NCBI GenBank assembly: GCA_903824725.1
Contig: CAIJXU010000013.1
Location: 25,683 to 89,682 of the forward strand
Source of the DNA: an uncultured Bacteroidota bacterium
GTDB taxonomy: Bacteria; Bacteroidota; Bacteroidia; Chitinophagales; Chitinophagaceae
Reading direction: 5' to 3'
DNA: 64,000 nt
Part shown: piece after piece, positions 7,930 through 16,441 of the stretch
How positions within the stretch are numbered: position 1 is the stretch's first letter
How the letters are laid out: the number at the start of each line of letters is the position of its first letter
Program-made: the position numbers and the translations under genes
The notes under the pieces: model-generated
What the model saw: the letters and a program-made list of their open reading frames with translations, nothing else
What the model was told of the DNA's origin: nothing
Database searches by the model: none

Positions 7930-8847
7930 ATGAAAAACAGAGAAGAAGATATTGAAGTAAACTTAACTGGAGAAGAAACAACTGGAACAGAGGCTAATAA
8001 AGCCAGATGGTTTAAACGCATCCGCAAAGGAATTACCACTTCCACTGCCGATAAGAAAGAGACACCAGAAGGCTTGTGGACTAAATGCCCCTCTTGTAAT
8101 CATATTTGTACAAGTTCGGAGCTAAAAGAAAATTTATTTATTTGCAGTAAATGTAATTTTCATCATCGCATTGGCAGTGATGAATATTTTGATATTTTAT
8201 TTGACGAAGCACAATTCACCGAATTGTTTGACAATATTAAAAGTAAAGATGCTCTTAACTTTACCGATTTAAAAAATTATCAAAAACGACTTGATGAAAT
8301 TCATGCAAAAACCGATTTAAAGGATTCAATGCGAGTTGCAGTAGGAAAAGCAAATGGCGAATCTATTGTGGTAGCATGTATGGATTTTGAATTTATTGGG
8401 GGCTCTTTAGGAAGTGTGATGGGCGAAAAATTTAGTCGTGCTATTGATTATTGTATTGAGCATCAACTACCTTATTTAGTGATTAGTAAAAGTGGCGGCG
8501 CAAGGATGATGGAAAGTGCCTTTAGTTTAATGCAATTAGCAAAGACCAGTGGTAAATTATCGCAATTAAGCGATGCTAAATTGCCCTTTATCTCATTATT
8601 AACCGACCCTACATTTGGAGGTATTTCGGCCAGCTTTGGCATGTTAGGTGATATTAATATAGCTGAACCAGGTGCTTTAATTGGTTTTGCAGGCCCAAGG
8701 GTCATAAAAGAAACCATTAAAAAGGATTTACCTCCTGGCTTTCAAAGAAGTGAATTTTTATTAGAACATGGATTTTTAGATTTCATCATTGATCGTAAAG
8801 AGCTTAAAAACAAACTTTCCGAAGTGGTCTTTCTATTTAGAAATTAG
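7930..8847 (+). CDS. accD: Acetyl-CoA carboxylase carboxyltransferase beta subunit
   Basis: With AccA it transfers the carboxyl group from biotin to acetyl-CoA, forming malonyl-CoA. The 305-residue product has the N-terminal zinc ribbon of AccD (CPSC and CSKC pairs around residues 55-80), followed by the crotonase-like carboxyltransferase domain with [28 protein letters not shown] and IGFAGPRVI. The start is the ATG at 7930; a TTG two codons upstream is less likely. The first 40 residues are a polar charged extension. A terminator-like hairpin at 8909 lies between it and smpB. Confidence 0.95.
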   Translation: MKNREEDIEVNLTGEETTGTEANKARWFKRIRKGITTSTADKKETPEGLWTKCPSCNHICTSSELKENLFICSKCNFHHRIGSDEYFDILFDEAQFTELFDNIKSKDALNFTDLKNYQKRLDEIHAKTDLKDSMRVAVGKANGESIVVACMDFEFIGGSLGSVMGEKFSRAIDYCIEHQLPYLVISKSGGARMMESAFSLMQLAKTSGKLSQLSDAKLPFISLLTDPTFGGISASFGMLGDINIAEPGALIGFAGPRVIKETIKKDLPPGFQRSEFLLEHGFLDFIIDRKELKNKLSEVVFLFRN

Positions 8848-8898
8848 AGGGTCTTGGCTTTAGTTCAATTTTCTAATTCAAAAACAGAATACTTATAT

Positions 8899-8906
8899 TA
8901 CTTTTG
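8899..8906 (+). promoter_or_regulatory. Putative -7 element for smpB
   Basis: TACTTTTG fits TAnnTTTG. Transcription would begin near 8912, inside the 5' arm of the hairpin at 8909-8934. No -33 TTG at normal spacing. Confidence 0.35.
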
Positions 8907-8908
8907 TC

Positions 8909-8940
8909 TCCGATCCCGAGTACTCGGGGTCGGATTTTTT
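8909..8940 (+). terminator. Terminator-like hairpin abutting the smpB start codon
   Basis: TCCGA (8909-8913) with TCGGA (8930-8934) and CCCGAG (8915-8920) with CTCGGG (8923-8928), joined by a T:G wobble, form an almost perfect 12-bp stem. Six T residues (8935-8940) follow, then directly the smpB ATG. It looks like the accD terminator, but its position means it would also lie in any smpB leader. Confidence 0.75.
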
Positions 8941-9399
8941 ATGTCTAAAGTGATCAAACAAATCGAGCTCAATAATAGGCAAGCCTATTTTAACTATCAT
9001 ATCGAGGATAAGTATGATGCGGGCATTGTATTGCTTGGAACCGAAGTAAAATCGATTCGTGAAGGCAAAGTAAGTTTTAATGATTCCTTTTGCATTTTTG
9101 ACAAAGGCGCACTTTGGGTGAGGGGATTATTTATTAATGCTTATACACACGGAAATTCTAATAATCATATTGAAGTACACGATCGGAAGCTTTTGTTGAA
9201 TAAACGAGAATTAGAAAAACTAGAATCCAAAGTAAAAGAAAAAGGATACTCTATTATTCCACTTCGTATCTTTTTTAATGAAAAACGCTATGCTAAATTA
9301 GAAATTGGTGTAGGCAAGGGTAAAAAAGAATTTGACAAAAGAGAGACTATTAAAAATAGAGATGTCGATAAGGAGATTAAAAGATTACTTAAGCGATAG
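8941..9399 (+). CDS. smpB: SsrA-binding protein SmpB
   Basis: Binds tmRNA and delivers it to stalled ribosomes for trans-translation. From the ATG at 8941 the product has 152 residues, the usual size. Family signatures are VLLGTEVKSIREGKVSFND, the beta-barrel segment with HDRKLLLNKRE, IIPLRIFFNEKRYAKLEIG and the basic tail GKGKKEFDKRETIKNRD. An upstream frame extension to 8854 runs through the hairpin and is not part of the protein. It converges on the next gene with 15 bases between and no hairpin. Confidence 0.96.
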   Translation: MSKVIKQIELNNRQAYFNYHIEDKYDAGIVLLGTEVKSIREGKVSFNDSFCIFDKGALWVRGLFINAYTHGNSNNHIEVHDRKLLLNKRELEKLESKVKEKGYSIIPLRIFFNEKRYAKLEIGVGKGKKEFDKRETIKNRDVDKEIKRLLKR

Positions 9400-9414
9400 C
9401 ATTCACCTCCCCCA

Positions 9415-9831
9415 TTACTCATACTTTTTTTTCGGGACTTCTGTAAAATTTAACTGCTCATCTAATGCAGCGGGATGCGGACGATGTGTCGTTGCATAGG
9501 CAATGCCCAATAAAACCGCAAATAAGCCAAATGACCAAGCCAACTCCATTGGAATGAGCCAATATCCCCAAGCCTTATTTATAACCGCTTTTTCTGGGCG
9601 ACTCAATTCATAAATCACTTCGATTTTCGATCCAACCTTATTTTTATACTTTTCAGTCTCCAACTTTAAATAGTAGGATTTACCAAATTCACTATAATGT
9701 GCTGTTATTGTATCCCCTTTTATTTCAATAATCGCAGGGGCTGTTTCACTATCAAAATAATCAGGTTGTCGACTAAAAGGTAGATACAATAAAAAACAAG
9801 TAACAAATAATATGATGGCTGACTTAAACAA
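9415..9831 (-). CDS. Small two-helix membrane protein with a periplasmic DUF3592-like domain (TTG start)
   Basis: A 138-residue protein of unknown function. One transmembrane helix lies at residues 3-20 and a second at about 93-112, with a beta-rich region between (GDTITAHYSEFG, VIYELSRPEKAVI) that resembles DUF3592-type domains. The start must be TTG at 9831: an in-frame TAG lies directly before it and the next methionine is near residue 95. It lies downstream of smc on the same strand but beyond the smc terminator, so it needs its own promoter; none was recognised. Confidence 0.6.
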   Translation of the reverse strand: MFKSAIILFVTCFLLYLPFSRQPDYFDSETAPAIIEIKGDTITAHYSEFGKSYYLKLETEKYKNKVGSKIEVIYELSRPEKAVINKAWGYWLIPMELAWSFGLFAVLLGIAYATTHRPHPAALDEQLNFTEVPKKKYE

Positions 9832-9862
9832 CTAAAATGAATATTTTTAAATTTTATTTATA

Positions 9863-9896
9863 AAAAGGGGCGCTATCATAAAGAAGCACCCCTTTT
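9863..9896 (-). terminator. Terminator of smc
   Basis: AAAAGGGG (9863-9870) and CCCCTTTT (9889-9896) pair, with an inner GCT/AGC pairing. On the minus strand the stem is followed by a T-run, as expected for the end of smc. Confidence 0.75.
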
Positions 9897-9915
9897 ATAT
9901 TAGGTTCTAAAAAAA

Positions 9916-12900
9916 TTAATTACTTAAACTCCTAAAGTCAACTGGGACTAATTTACTTACCCCAGGTTCTTGCATGGTTACTCCGTAGATGACATCTACT
10001 GCACTCATGGTTTGTTTATTGTGGGTTACAATAATAAATTGGGAGTTGTCACTGAATTTTTTAATCATTTGTGTAAACTTGCCAACGTTGGCATCATCCA
10101 AAGGCGCATCCACCTCATCCAAAATACAGAATGGAGCTGGCTTAATTAAATAAATAGCAAACAACATTGCAGTCGCAGTTAAAGTACGTTCCCCTCCACT
10201 CAACTGACTAATTGAAGATGGTTTTTTACCCTTAGGACGGGCCACAATCTCTACAGCAGTTTCAGCTAAATTATCAGGATCTACCAATATCAAGTCACAA
10301 GAATCTTCTTCAGTAAACAATGCTTTAAATACCTTTTGGAAATTTTCTCTTGCTGTATTGTAAGTGGCTAAAAATGCCTGATTGGCTGTTGCTTCTACTT
10401 CCTGAATGGTTAACATTAAACTTTCCTTCGCTGTTACTAAGTCGTTCTTTTGTTCTAAAATGAAATCATATCTTTTTTTCATTTCAGTATACGCTTCGAT
10501 GGCAGTTGGATTCACTTCACCCATATTTTCCAAGCGCTTTTTCATACGGTCGGTATTGGCTTGTAGTTCATCCAAAGAGGTTTCGGTTAATCTGCCTTCA
10601 TCTAAAATATCCTCTAATTCAACTTTGAACTCAACATTTAAACGCTCTTTGGTTCCCGCCAATTGTAATTTTAAGTTATTCAACTTATCCTTAATTTCAT
10701 TAATCAATTGATCCACCAATTCCTTCGACTTCACTTGATGTCTTAAAGCACTTTCTTTTTCTTGAAGGTCATTCCTTAATTTATAATATGCTTGATCTGC
10801 TTCATTTAATTTCAATTCCTCCTCCTCTTTCACTCTAATAGATTCTACTAATCCTTCCTGCAATGCCGCCAATTGATCACGGCTTTCAATTATCGCAGCT
10901 GACGCCTCGGTTAACTGAACACTATTGGTTTGTATTTGAGCATGTAAATCATTTAATTGATTCTCCTTAAATAACACTTCTTGTTGTAATGCTTCAATTT
11001 TACTTTGTTGTTTTGTCAATTGCAAATTCATCTCATTGAATTCGCCCGATGCTAAGTGATAGGCTTGCTCTGCTGCTTGGTATGCTAATTCAATTGATTC
11101 TAACTTAGCTTGTGTTTCATGTAAGGATATATTCAAAGCCTCAAATGCAATTCTTGTATCGGCAATGGCAGTATGTTCAAATTGCAATTTTTCTTCAAAA
11201 TCTACCAACTTAGCACTTGCTGATGTTTGCGCTAATTGTAAATTCTCTAATCTATTTTTATTCGCAAATACATCATTAATTAAAGAATTAACTAATTGAT
11301 CTGTCGATCTAATTTCATTTTCCTTTAACAACTCGTTAAATTCTAAAACCGAATTATGTTTTGTTTGAATCTTTTCCTTTAACTCATTCACCACTTTTTC
11401 TTGTGATTGAATATCTTCCAATAATTTTTCTAAATTTTTGGCACGACCAATTTTCTTACCTTCAAATATACCTACGCTGCCTCCTGTTAAAGAATATTTA
11501 CCCTTAACATACTTACCTGTTTTTTCTAAAAGGATGCCATCAAAACTTTGTTGTAAGGCTTGCTCATTTTCTGCAATAAATACATTGCCTAATAAATGAT
11601 TAGCTAATGCAGCATATTTACTATCTACTTCTAATACAGATAAAGCAGAAATGGTATTAGCAGGCGCTGATGACACTTGGGCTCCCTGTAATTGATCCAA
11701 TAAAAAGAAATTGGCTTTCCCTTTTTTATTATCGTCTAATAATTGAATAGCTTGTAAACCCTCTTGTAAATTATTGACAACATAATAATTTAAATACGGT
11801 TCTAATACATTCTCTACCGCAGCTCGGTAAGCTTCTTTGACATATAAAATATCTGATAAAATAGGTGCATTGTGATTCCAGCCCGTATTCTTATGTAAAA
11901 ATTTAACGCTATCAGGATAGCCATCCATAGAGTCTACTAAACTTTTCAATAAATCGTACTCGTTTTTCTTAGCATCCAACACCCTTGTTTCATCGGCTAA
12001 TTGAGATCTTAATTTTTCTAATTGTTCCTGTGTCTCAAAGATGCCCGCTTTTGCGATATCATGTTGGGAATGCAAATCAGCTAAATGCGCTTTATTCGTA
12101 GCGAGGGCTGCTTCTTTTTCAGATAACTGTGTTGTAATAGATTCAATCTGAGTTAACCTTTGTCCTTGCTCTTCCTCCAATTGATTTTGTGACCTTTGAA
12201 TATTTTGTATAGAAGTGTCTGCCACAGCCACTTTTTTCTCCGCATCAAATTGGTTGCGTTGAATTTGTTGGTATTGTTGACGCAATGAATCAAGCACCAC
12301 TCTTTGGTCATCAAAATCGGTGCGCTTATTGGTTAAAGCTAATTGAGATTGTTCTACCCTGTTTTTAAAATCTGCGAATATTTTTTCCTCATCAACCACT
12401 TGTAATTTAGTATACTCAATAGAGTCTCCAATGGTTTTTAATTGACCTTCGGCTCTTTCTAAAAACTCTTGTAAGGATTTTTCCTTGTCATTTAAATAAT
12501 CAAGGCGCTGTGCTGCTAAGTTTTTATCATTTTCTTTTGAACGCAGGTTTTGCAATAAATCATTGAATTCATGTTGCATGGATTGCAAGCCTTTCTCCTT
12601 TTCAATAAAATTGACTCTTTCTTGCTCCAATCCAGCTTCTTCTAAGGCAATAGCCGCTTCCAATTCAAACTTCTTATCTACTTCAGCATCCTGTTGCTCA
12701 TTCAATTCCTTGTAACTAATATTAAATCCTTCTAAGGCCGCCTTCGCTAATTCAATGGCTGTATCCTTATAGTCCTTTTTAATTTCAAAATATTTTTCTG
12801 CTTTTTTAGCTTGATTCTCTAGTGTTTTGAGTTGGTTATTGATTTCAAATAACAAATCCTCAATCCTTGCCAAATCTTGCTCGGTTGCATCTAATTTATT

Positions 12901-13434
12901 TTTCGCTTCTTTTTTTCGAGTTTTATAAATGGTGATGCCCGCAGCTTGCTCTAACATTCTACGACGGCTATTATCTTTATCCTTGATAATATCATCCACC
13001 ATCCCTAATTCTATAATGGCATAACTATCTGTACTTACTCCTGTATCCATAAATAAATTGTGGATGTCTTTTAATCGACAAGCCACATCATTTAAGCGAT
13101 ACTCGCTTTCACCGTTTTTATAAAAACGACGTGTAACAGTAACATTATTAAATTCTGTTGGTAATAAATTTTTAGTATTCTCAAAAGTCAAGCTTACTTC
13201 AGCCATACTACTTGCACTTCTGGTTTTGCTTCCGTTAAAAACCAAAGAATCTAAATTTTCACTTCGTAGCGCTGAAATTTTTTGCTCTCCTATCACCCAT
13301 CTTATGCTATCAATGATATTACTTTTACCACAACCATTTGGTCCGATAATTCCTGTTATACCCTCATCAAAACTTACAATTGTTTTGTCAGCAAAGCTCT
13401 TGAACCCTTTGATTTCTAATGACTTTAGTCTCAC
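9916..13434 (-). CDS. smc: Chromosome segregation protein SMC (GTG start)
   Basis: ATPase of the bacterial condensin complex, with ScpA and ScpB, which organises and segregates the chromosome. The 1172-residue product has the full architecture: N-terminal head MRLKSLEIKGFKSFADK with Walker A GPNGCGKSN (32-40), a long coiled coil, a hinge at about 500-660, a second coiled coil, and the C-terminal head with QLSGGERTLTA and Walker B CILDEVDAPLDD. The start codon is GTG; an in-frame TAA lies 18 bases upstream with no ATG between, so the start is forced. scpA/scpB are not in the window. Confidence 0.97.
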   Translation of the reverse strand: MRLKSLEIKGFKSFADKTIVSFDEGITGIIGPNGCGKSNIIDSIRWVIGEQKISALRSENLDSLVFNGSKTRSASSMAEVSLTFENTKNLLPTEFNNVTVTRRFYKNGESEYRLNDVACRLKDIHNLFMDTGVSTDSYAIIELGMVDDIIKDKDNSRRRMLEQAAGITIYKTRKKEAKNKLDATEQDLARIEDLLFEINNQLKTLENQAKKAEKYFEIKKDYKDTAIELAKAALEGFNISYKELNEQQDAEVDKKFELEAAIALEEAGLEQERVNFIEKEKGLQSMQHEFNDLLQNLRSKENDKNLAAQRLDYLNDKEKSLQEFLERAEGQLKTIGDSIEYTKLQVVDEEKIFADFKNRVEQSQLALTNKRTDFDDQRVVLDSLRQQYQQIQRNQFDAEKKVAVADTSIQNIQRSQNQLEEEQGQRLTQIESITTQLSEKEAALATNKAHLADLHSQHDIAKAGIFETQEQLEKLRSQLADETRVLDAKKNEYDLLKSLVDSMDGYPDSVKFLHKNTGWNHNAPILSDILYVKEAYRAAVENVLEPYLNYYVVNNLQEGLQAIQLLDDNKKGKANFFLLDQLQGAQVSSAPANTISALSVLEVDSKYAALANHLLGNVFIAENEQALQQSFDGILLEKTGKYVKGKYSLTGGSVGIFEGKKIGRAKNLEKLLEDIQSQEKVVNELKEKIQTKHNSVLEFNELLKENEIRSTDQLVNSLINDVFANKNRLENLQLAQTSASAKLVDFEEKLQFEHTAIADTRIAFEALNISLHETQAKLESIELAYQAAEQAYHLASGEFNEMNLQLTKQQSKIEALQQEVLFKENQLNDLHAQIQTNSVQLTEASAAIIESRDQLAALQEGLVESIRVKEEEELKLNEADQAYYKLRNDLQEKESALRHQVKSKELVDQLINEIKDKLNNLKLQLAGTKERLNVEFKVELEDILDEGRLTETSLDELQANTDRMKKRLENMGEVNPTAIEAYTEMKKRYDFILEQKNDLVTAKESLMLTIQEVEATANQAFLATYNTARENFQKVFKALFTEEDSCDLILVDPDNLAETAVEIVARPKGKKPSSISQLSGGERTLTATAMLFAIYLIKPAPFCILDEVDAPLDDANVGKFTQMIKKFSDNSQFIIVTHNKQTMSAVDVIYGVTMQEPGVSKLVPVDFRSLSN

Positions 13435-13527
13435 TTGTTTTCTTCTTTTTTATGTCTGCGAACATAAGAAAAAGACCCAAGAAATCAAGGCAAAAATGGT
13501 GTTTTGTGTACAATTAGTGGAGAAAAA

Positions 13528-14202
13528 TTAAGCCTTCGCCACAAGCCTGCCTCCCTCGGTCGTAAGGGTGCGGGAAGGGAACTTATTGACCACCATAAAA
13601 TCATGGGTCGCCATGATGATGGCAGTCCCATCCTCCTTAGCAATTTGGAATAGAATTTGCATGATTTCATCGCTGGTTTCGGGATCCAAACTCCCTGTAG
13701 GCTCATCTGCCAATATTAATTTAGGAGAATTCAACAAGGCCCTAGCGATATCCACCCTTTGTTGCTCGCCACCGCTCATTTCAAAGGTCATTTTGAATCC
13801 TTTATTTTCAAGCCCTACCTTGGCTAATACATCGTTAATTTTTTGGTTGATCAGTTGTTCATCCTGCCAACCGGTTGCTTTTAAAACAAATCTCAAATTC
13901 TCATGCACATTACGATCGGTCAATAACTGAAAATCCTGAAAAACAATTCCCAAATTTCTTCTTAAAAAAGGAAGGGTTTTCCAATCCATTTGTTTCAAAT
14001 CAAATCCAACCACATTGCCCTGCCCTTCGGTGAGCGTAATTTCGCCATATAAAGATTTAAGCAAACTACTTTTTCCAGTCCCTGTTTTGCCTACTAAATA
14101 AACAAATTCACCCTTTTGCACTTCAAAATTAACCTCTTGTAAAATGAGATTACCACTTTGATAAATATTTACATGTTCTAGTTGAACGACAATTTCACTC
14201 AT
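13528..14202 (-). CDS. ftsE: Cell-division ABC transporter ATP-binding protein FtsE
   Basis: A 224-residue ABC ATPase with Walker A GKTGTGKSS (38-46), Q-loop VFQDFQLL, signature MSGGEQQR (142-149), Walker B LILADEPTG (162-170) and H-loop THD. Length, the tail TTEGGRLV and overall pattern fit FtsE, which with FtsX controls peptidoglycan hydrolases at the septum. Its partner ftsX is not adjacent, so a role in another lipoprotein- or macrolide-type exporter cannot be excluded. It lies between purM and smc on the same strand, with gaps of 44 and 93 bases. Confidence 0.8.
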   Translation of the reverse strand: MSEIVVQLEHVNIYQSGNLILQEVNFEVQKGEFVYLVGKTGTGKSSLLKSLYGEITLTEGQGNVVGFDLKQMDWKTLPFLRRNLGIVFQDFQLLTDRNVHENLRFVLKATGWQDEQLINQKINDVLAKVGLENKGFKMTFEMSGGEQQRVDIARALLNSPKLILADEPTGSLDPETSDEIMQILFQIAKEDGTAIIMATHDFMVVNKFPSRTLTTEGGRLVAKA

Positions 14203-14246
14203 GATGTTATATTTTATAAGAATGATGAATCATTCTATGGATAAAA

Positions 14247-15425
14247 TTAATAGCTAAATAGCTCCTTTCCAAAACTTCCTTGTAATACTAATTCTTTTGT
14301 ATCAGACGCTTCCACTTGACCAATGATTTGTGCATCAATATTAAAAGTTTTAGCAATGTCAATAAGTGAAGTCGCCGTTATTGAATCTGTAAATATTTCC
14401 AAACGATGACCCATATTGAATACTTGATACATCTCCTTGGTATTGGCCCCTGAATTTTTTTGAATTAATTGAAAGATGGGCGGCGGCTCCATCAACTTAT
14501 CTTTTACAATGCGCATATTGCCCGGCAAATATTTCATACATTTTGTTTGTCCTCCACCACTGCAATGTATCATCCCTTTTACTGCATCAAAATGTTGTGT
14601 CAAAATAGCTTTGACTAATGGCGCATAAGTACGCGTAGGACTTAATAATAACTTACCCACTGCAATGGAGCCATAGCCTGGTATTTCAAGCATATCGGTC
14701 ACTTTATTTTTACCAATATAAACTACTTGATCATTAAGTTTGGGTTCAAAGGTCTCAGGATATTTAGTGGCGTATTCTTTACTCAACACATCGTGTCTTG
14801 CACTCGTTAATCCATTACTACCAAGTCCACTGTTGTATTCAGATTCATAAGTGGCTTGTCCATGACTTGAAAAACCGACAATCACTTGTCCTGGTGCTAT
14901 TAAATCATTAGTAATTAATTTTGACTTGGGCCATCTTGCCGTCATTGTTCCATTCACTGCAATGGTTCTTACCACATCTCCTACGTCGGCAGTTTCACCC
15001 CCTAAAAAATCAATATGAACTCCATAAGTTTTTAATGTATTAAAAAAGTCCTGTGTGCCATTAATTAAAACACTTAAAATATCGCCTGTAATCAATAATT
15101 TATTGCGATCAATGGTAGATGAAAATAAAATTTGGTCATAAATGCCGACACATAATAAATCATCCAAATTCATTGCAATGGCGTCCTGTGCAATGCCCTT
15201 CCAAACACTAGCATCCCCGGTTTCCTTCCAATAGATATAAGCTAAGATACTTTTAGTACCTGCTCCGTCGGCATGCATGATATTAATATAATCTGATTGA
15301 CCCCCTAAAAAGTCAGCGTATAACTTACAAAAAGCGTTAGGATACAATCCTTGATCTAAGTTTTGGATGGCTGCATGAACTTCCTCCTTTTGAGCGGAAA
15401 CACCGCGTTGGGCATACAATGACAT
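14247..15425 (-). CDS. purM: Phosphoribosylformylglycinamidine cyclo-ligase (AIR synthase), long Bacteroidota form
   Basis: Closes the imidazole ring in purine synthesis (FGAM to AIR). The 392-residue product is longer than the roughly 345-residue E. coli enzyme but shows AIR synthase features: YINIMHADGAGTKSILA, IAMNLDDLLCVG, FLGGETADVGDVVRTIAVNGT and the tail VFNMGHRLEIF. The start at 15425 is preferred to 15458 because the promoter -7 element at 15448-15455 would lie inside the longer version. It is divergent from ribF. Assignment as purM rather than a related AIRS-family enzyme rests on the conserved motifs. Confidence 0.82.
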   Translation of the reverse strand: MSLYAQRGVSAQKEEVHAAIQNLDQGLYPNAFCKLYADFLGGQSDYINIMHADGAGTKSILAYIYWKETGDASVWKGIAQDAIAMNLDDLLCVGIYDQILFSSTIDRNKLLITGDILSVLINGTQDFFNTLKTYGVHIDFLGGETADVGDVVRTIAVNGTMTARWPKSKLITNDLIAPGQVIVGFSSHGQATYESEYNSGLGSNGLTSARHDVLSKEYATKYPETFEPKLNDQVVYIGKNKVTDMLEIPGYGSIAVGKLLLSPTRTYAPLVKAILTQHFDAVKGMIHCSGGGQTKCMKYLPGNMRIVKDKLMEPPPIFQLIQKNSGANTKEMYQVFNMGHRLEIFTDSITATSLIDIAKTFNIDAQIIGQVEASDTKELVLQGSFGKELFSY

Positions 15426-15441
15426 TGAACTAAATTGGTTT

Positions 15442-15478
15442 ATGGCACAAAGGTACAATTGTTTTACATTTGTGCCAT
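15442..15478. promoter_or_regulatory. Back-to-back purM/ribF promoters within a 10-bp inverted repeat
   Basis: The minus-strand -7 element TACCTTTG occupies 15455-15448 (for purM) and the plus-strand -7 element TACATTTG 15465-15472 (for ribF). They are only nine bases apart. ATGGCACAAA (15442-15451) and TTTGTGCCAT (15469-15478) form a perfect 10-bp inverted repeat that covers the last bases of both elements and both predicted start sites. Each leader would be about 15 nt. Confidence 0.65.
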
Positions 15479-15493
15479 ATTTAGCATTAATAG

Positions 15494-16441
15494 ATGAAGG
15501 TTCATTACGACTTAAAACAATTACCCCCTTTTAAAAACGCTGTTATTACAACAGGGGCTTTTGACGGCGTGCATACCGGACATCTTCAAATTATCAATAG
15601 GATTAAGGAAATAGCCCATAAAGTAGCCGGCGAAAGCATTATTATTACTTTTCATCCACATCCTCGAAAAATCATCTCCTCTATCCCCGGCGAAATCAAA
15701 CAATTAACCTGTTTAGACGAACGTATTGCCTTACTTGAAAAAGCCAATATTGACCATTTGGTGGTTGTGAACTTTGATTATACTTTTTCAAATTTATCAG
15801 CCCATGCTTATGTTAAGGATTTCTTGGTTGATCATTTTCATCCCCATACGATCATTGTTGGATACGATCATCATTTTGGTAAGGGCAGATTAGGTGATTT
15901 TGAGATGCTGAAGGATTTAGGTAAATCATTTCAATTTCATGTGGAGGAGATAAACGAACAAATAGTGGATGGCGAAATCATCAGTTCCACTTTAATTAGA
16001 AATTATTTATTAGATAAGAACATTACCAAAGCCAATCAATTATTAGGTTATCCTTATTTTTTCGAAGGCTTTATAGTGAGAGGGAATCAAATAGGCCGTA
16101 CCATCGGATTTCCTACCGCCAATTTGCGCATTATCAATGAAGAAAAATTAATACCTGCCAATGGGGTTTATGCTGTTCGTGTAACAGGTCCTTGTTTGGA
16201 AAATAAAATATTTGATGGGATGATGAATATTGGAATTCGCCCCACAGTGGATGGACAGAAAAAAGTAATTGAAGTAAATATTTTTAATTTTGATAATGAT
16301 ATATATGAAAACAATATCATTGTTTCAGTGTATGAATTCATTAGAGGAGAAGAAAAATTCAGTGGCTTAGATGCGCTGAAACAGCAGTTATACTTAGATA
16401 AAGTTACTGCAGCTACTATTTTACAGCAATATCCATCATAG
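15494..16441 (+). CDS. ribF: Bifunctional riboflavin kinase / FAD synthetase
   Basis: Phosphorylates riboflavin to FMN and adenylates FMN to FAD. The 315-residue product has an N-terminal nucleotidyltransferase domain with GAFDGVHTGHLQII (HTGH at 27-30) and ISSTLIRNYL. The C-terminal flavokinase domain shows GNQIGRTIGFPTANL and NIGIRPTVDG. The start at 15494 fits the promoter at 15465. The gene has no FMN riboswitch in its very short leader. Its last 26 bases overlap the convergent holA. Confidence 0.95.
   Translation: MKVHYDLKQLPPFKNAVITTGAFDGVHTGHLQIINRIKEIAHKVAGESIIITFHPHPRKIISSIPGEIKQLTCLDERIALLEKANIDHLVVVNFDYTFSNLSAHAYVKDFLVDHFHPHTIIVGYDHHFGKGRLGDFEMLKDLGKSFQFHVEEINEQIVDGEIISSTLIRNYLLDKNITKANQLLGYPYFFEGFIVRGNQIGRTIGFPTANLRIINEEKLIPANGVYAVRVTGPCLENKIFDGMMNIGIRPTVDGQKKVIEVNIFNFDNDIYENNIIVSVYEFIRGEEKFSGLDALKQQLYLDKVTAATILQQYPS

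Noticed and set aside
8854..8940. Longer N-terminus for SmpB opening at 8854
   Set aside because: The extension reads through a terminator-like hairpin and a promoter element and has no similarity to SmpB; the ATG at 8941 gives the normal protein.
10406..10711. Opposite-strand open frames inside smc, topA, glgC, the TonB receptor and others
   Set aside because: They lie fully inside well-recognised genes in other frames and show no domain of their own.
15473..15493. FMN riboswitch upstream of ribF
   Set aside because: The leader is about 15-20 nt and no RFN-like motifs are present.
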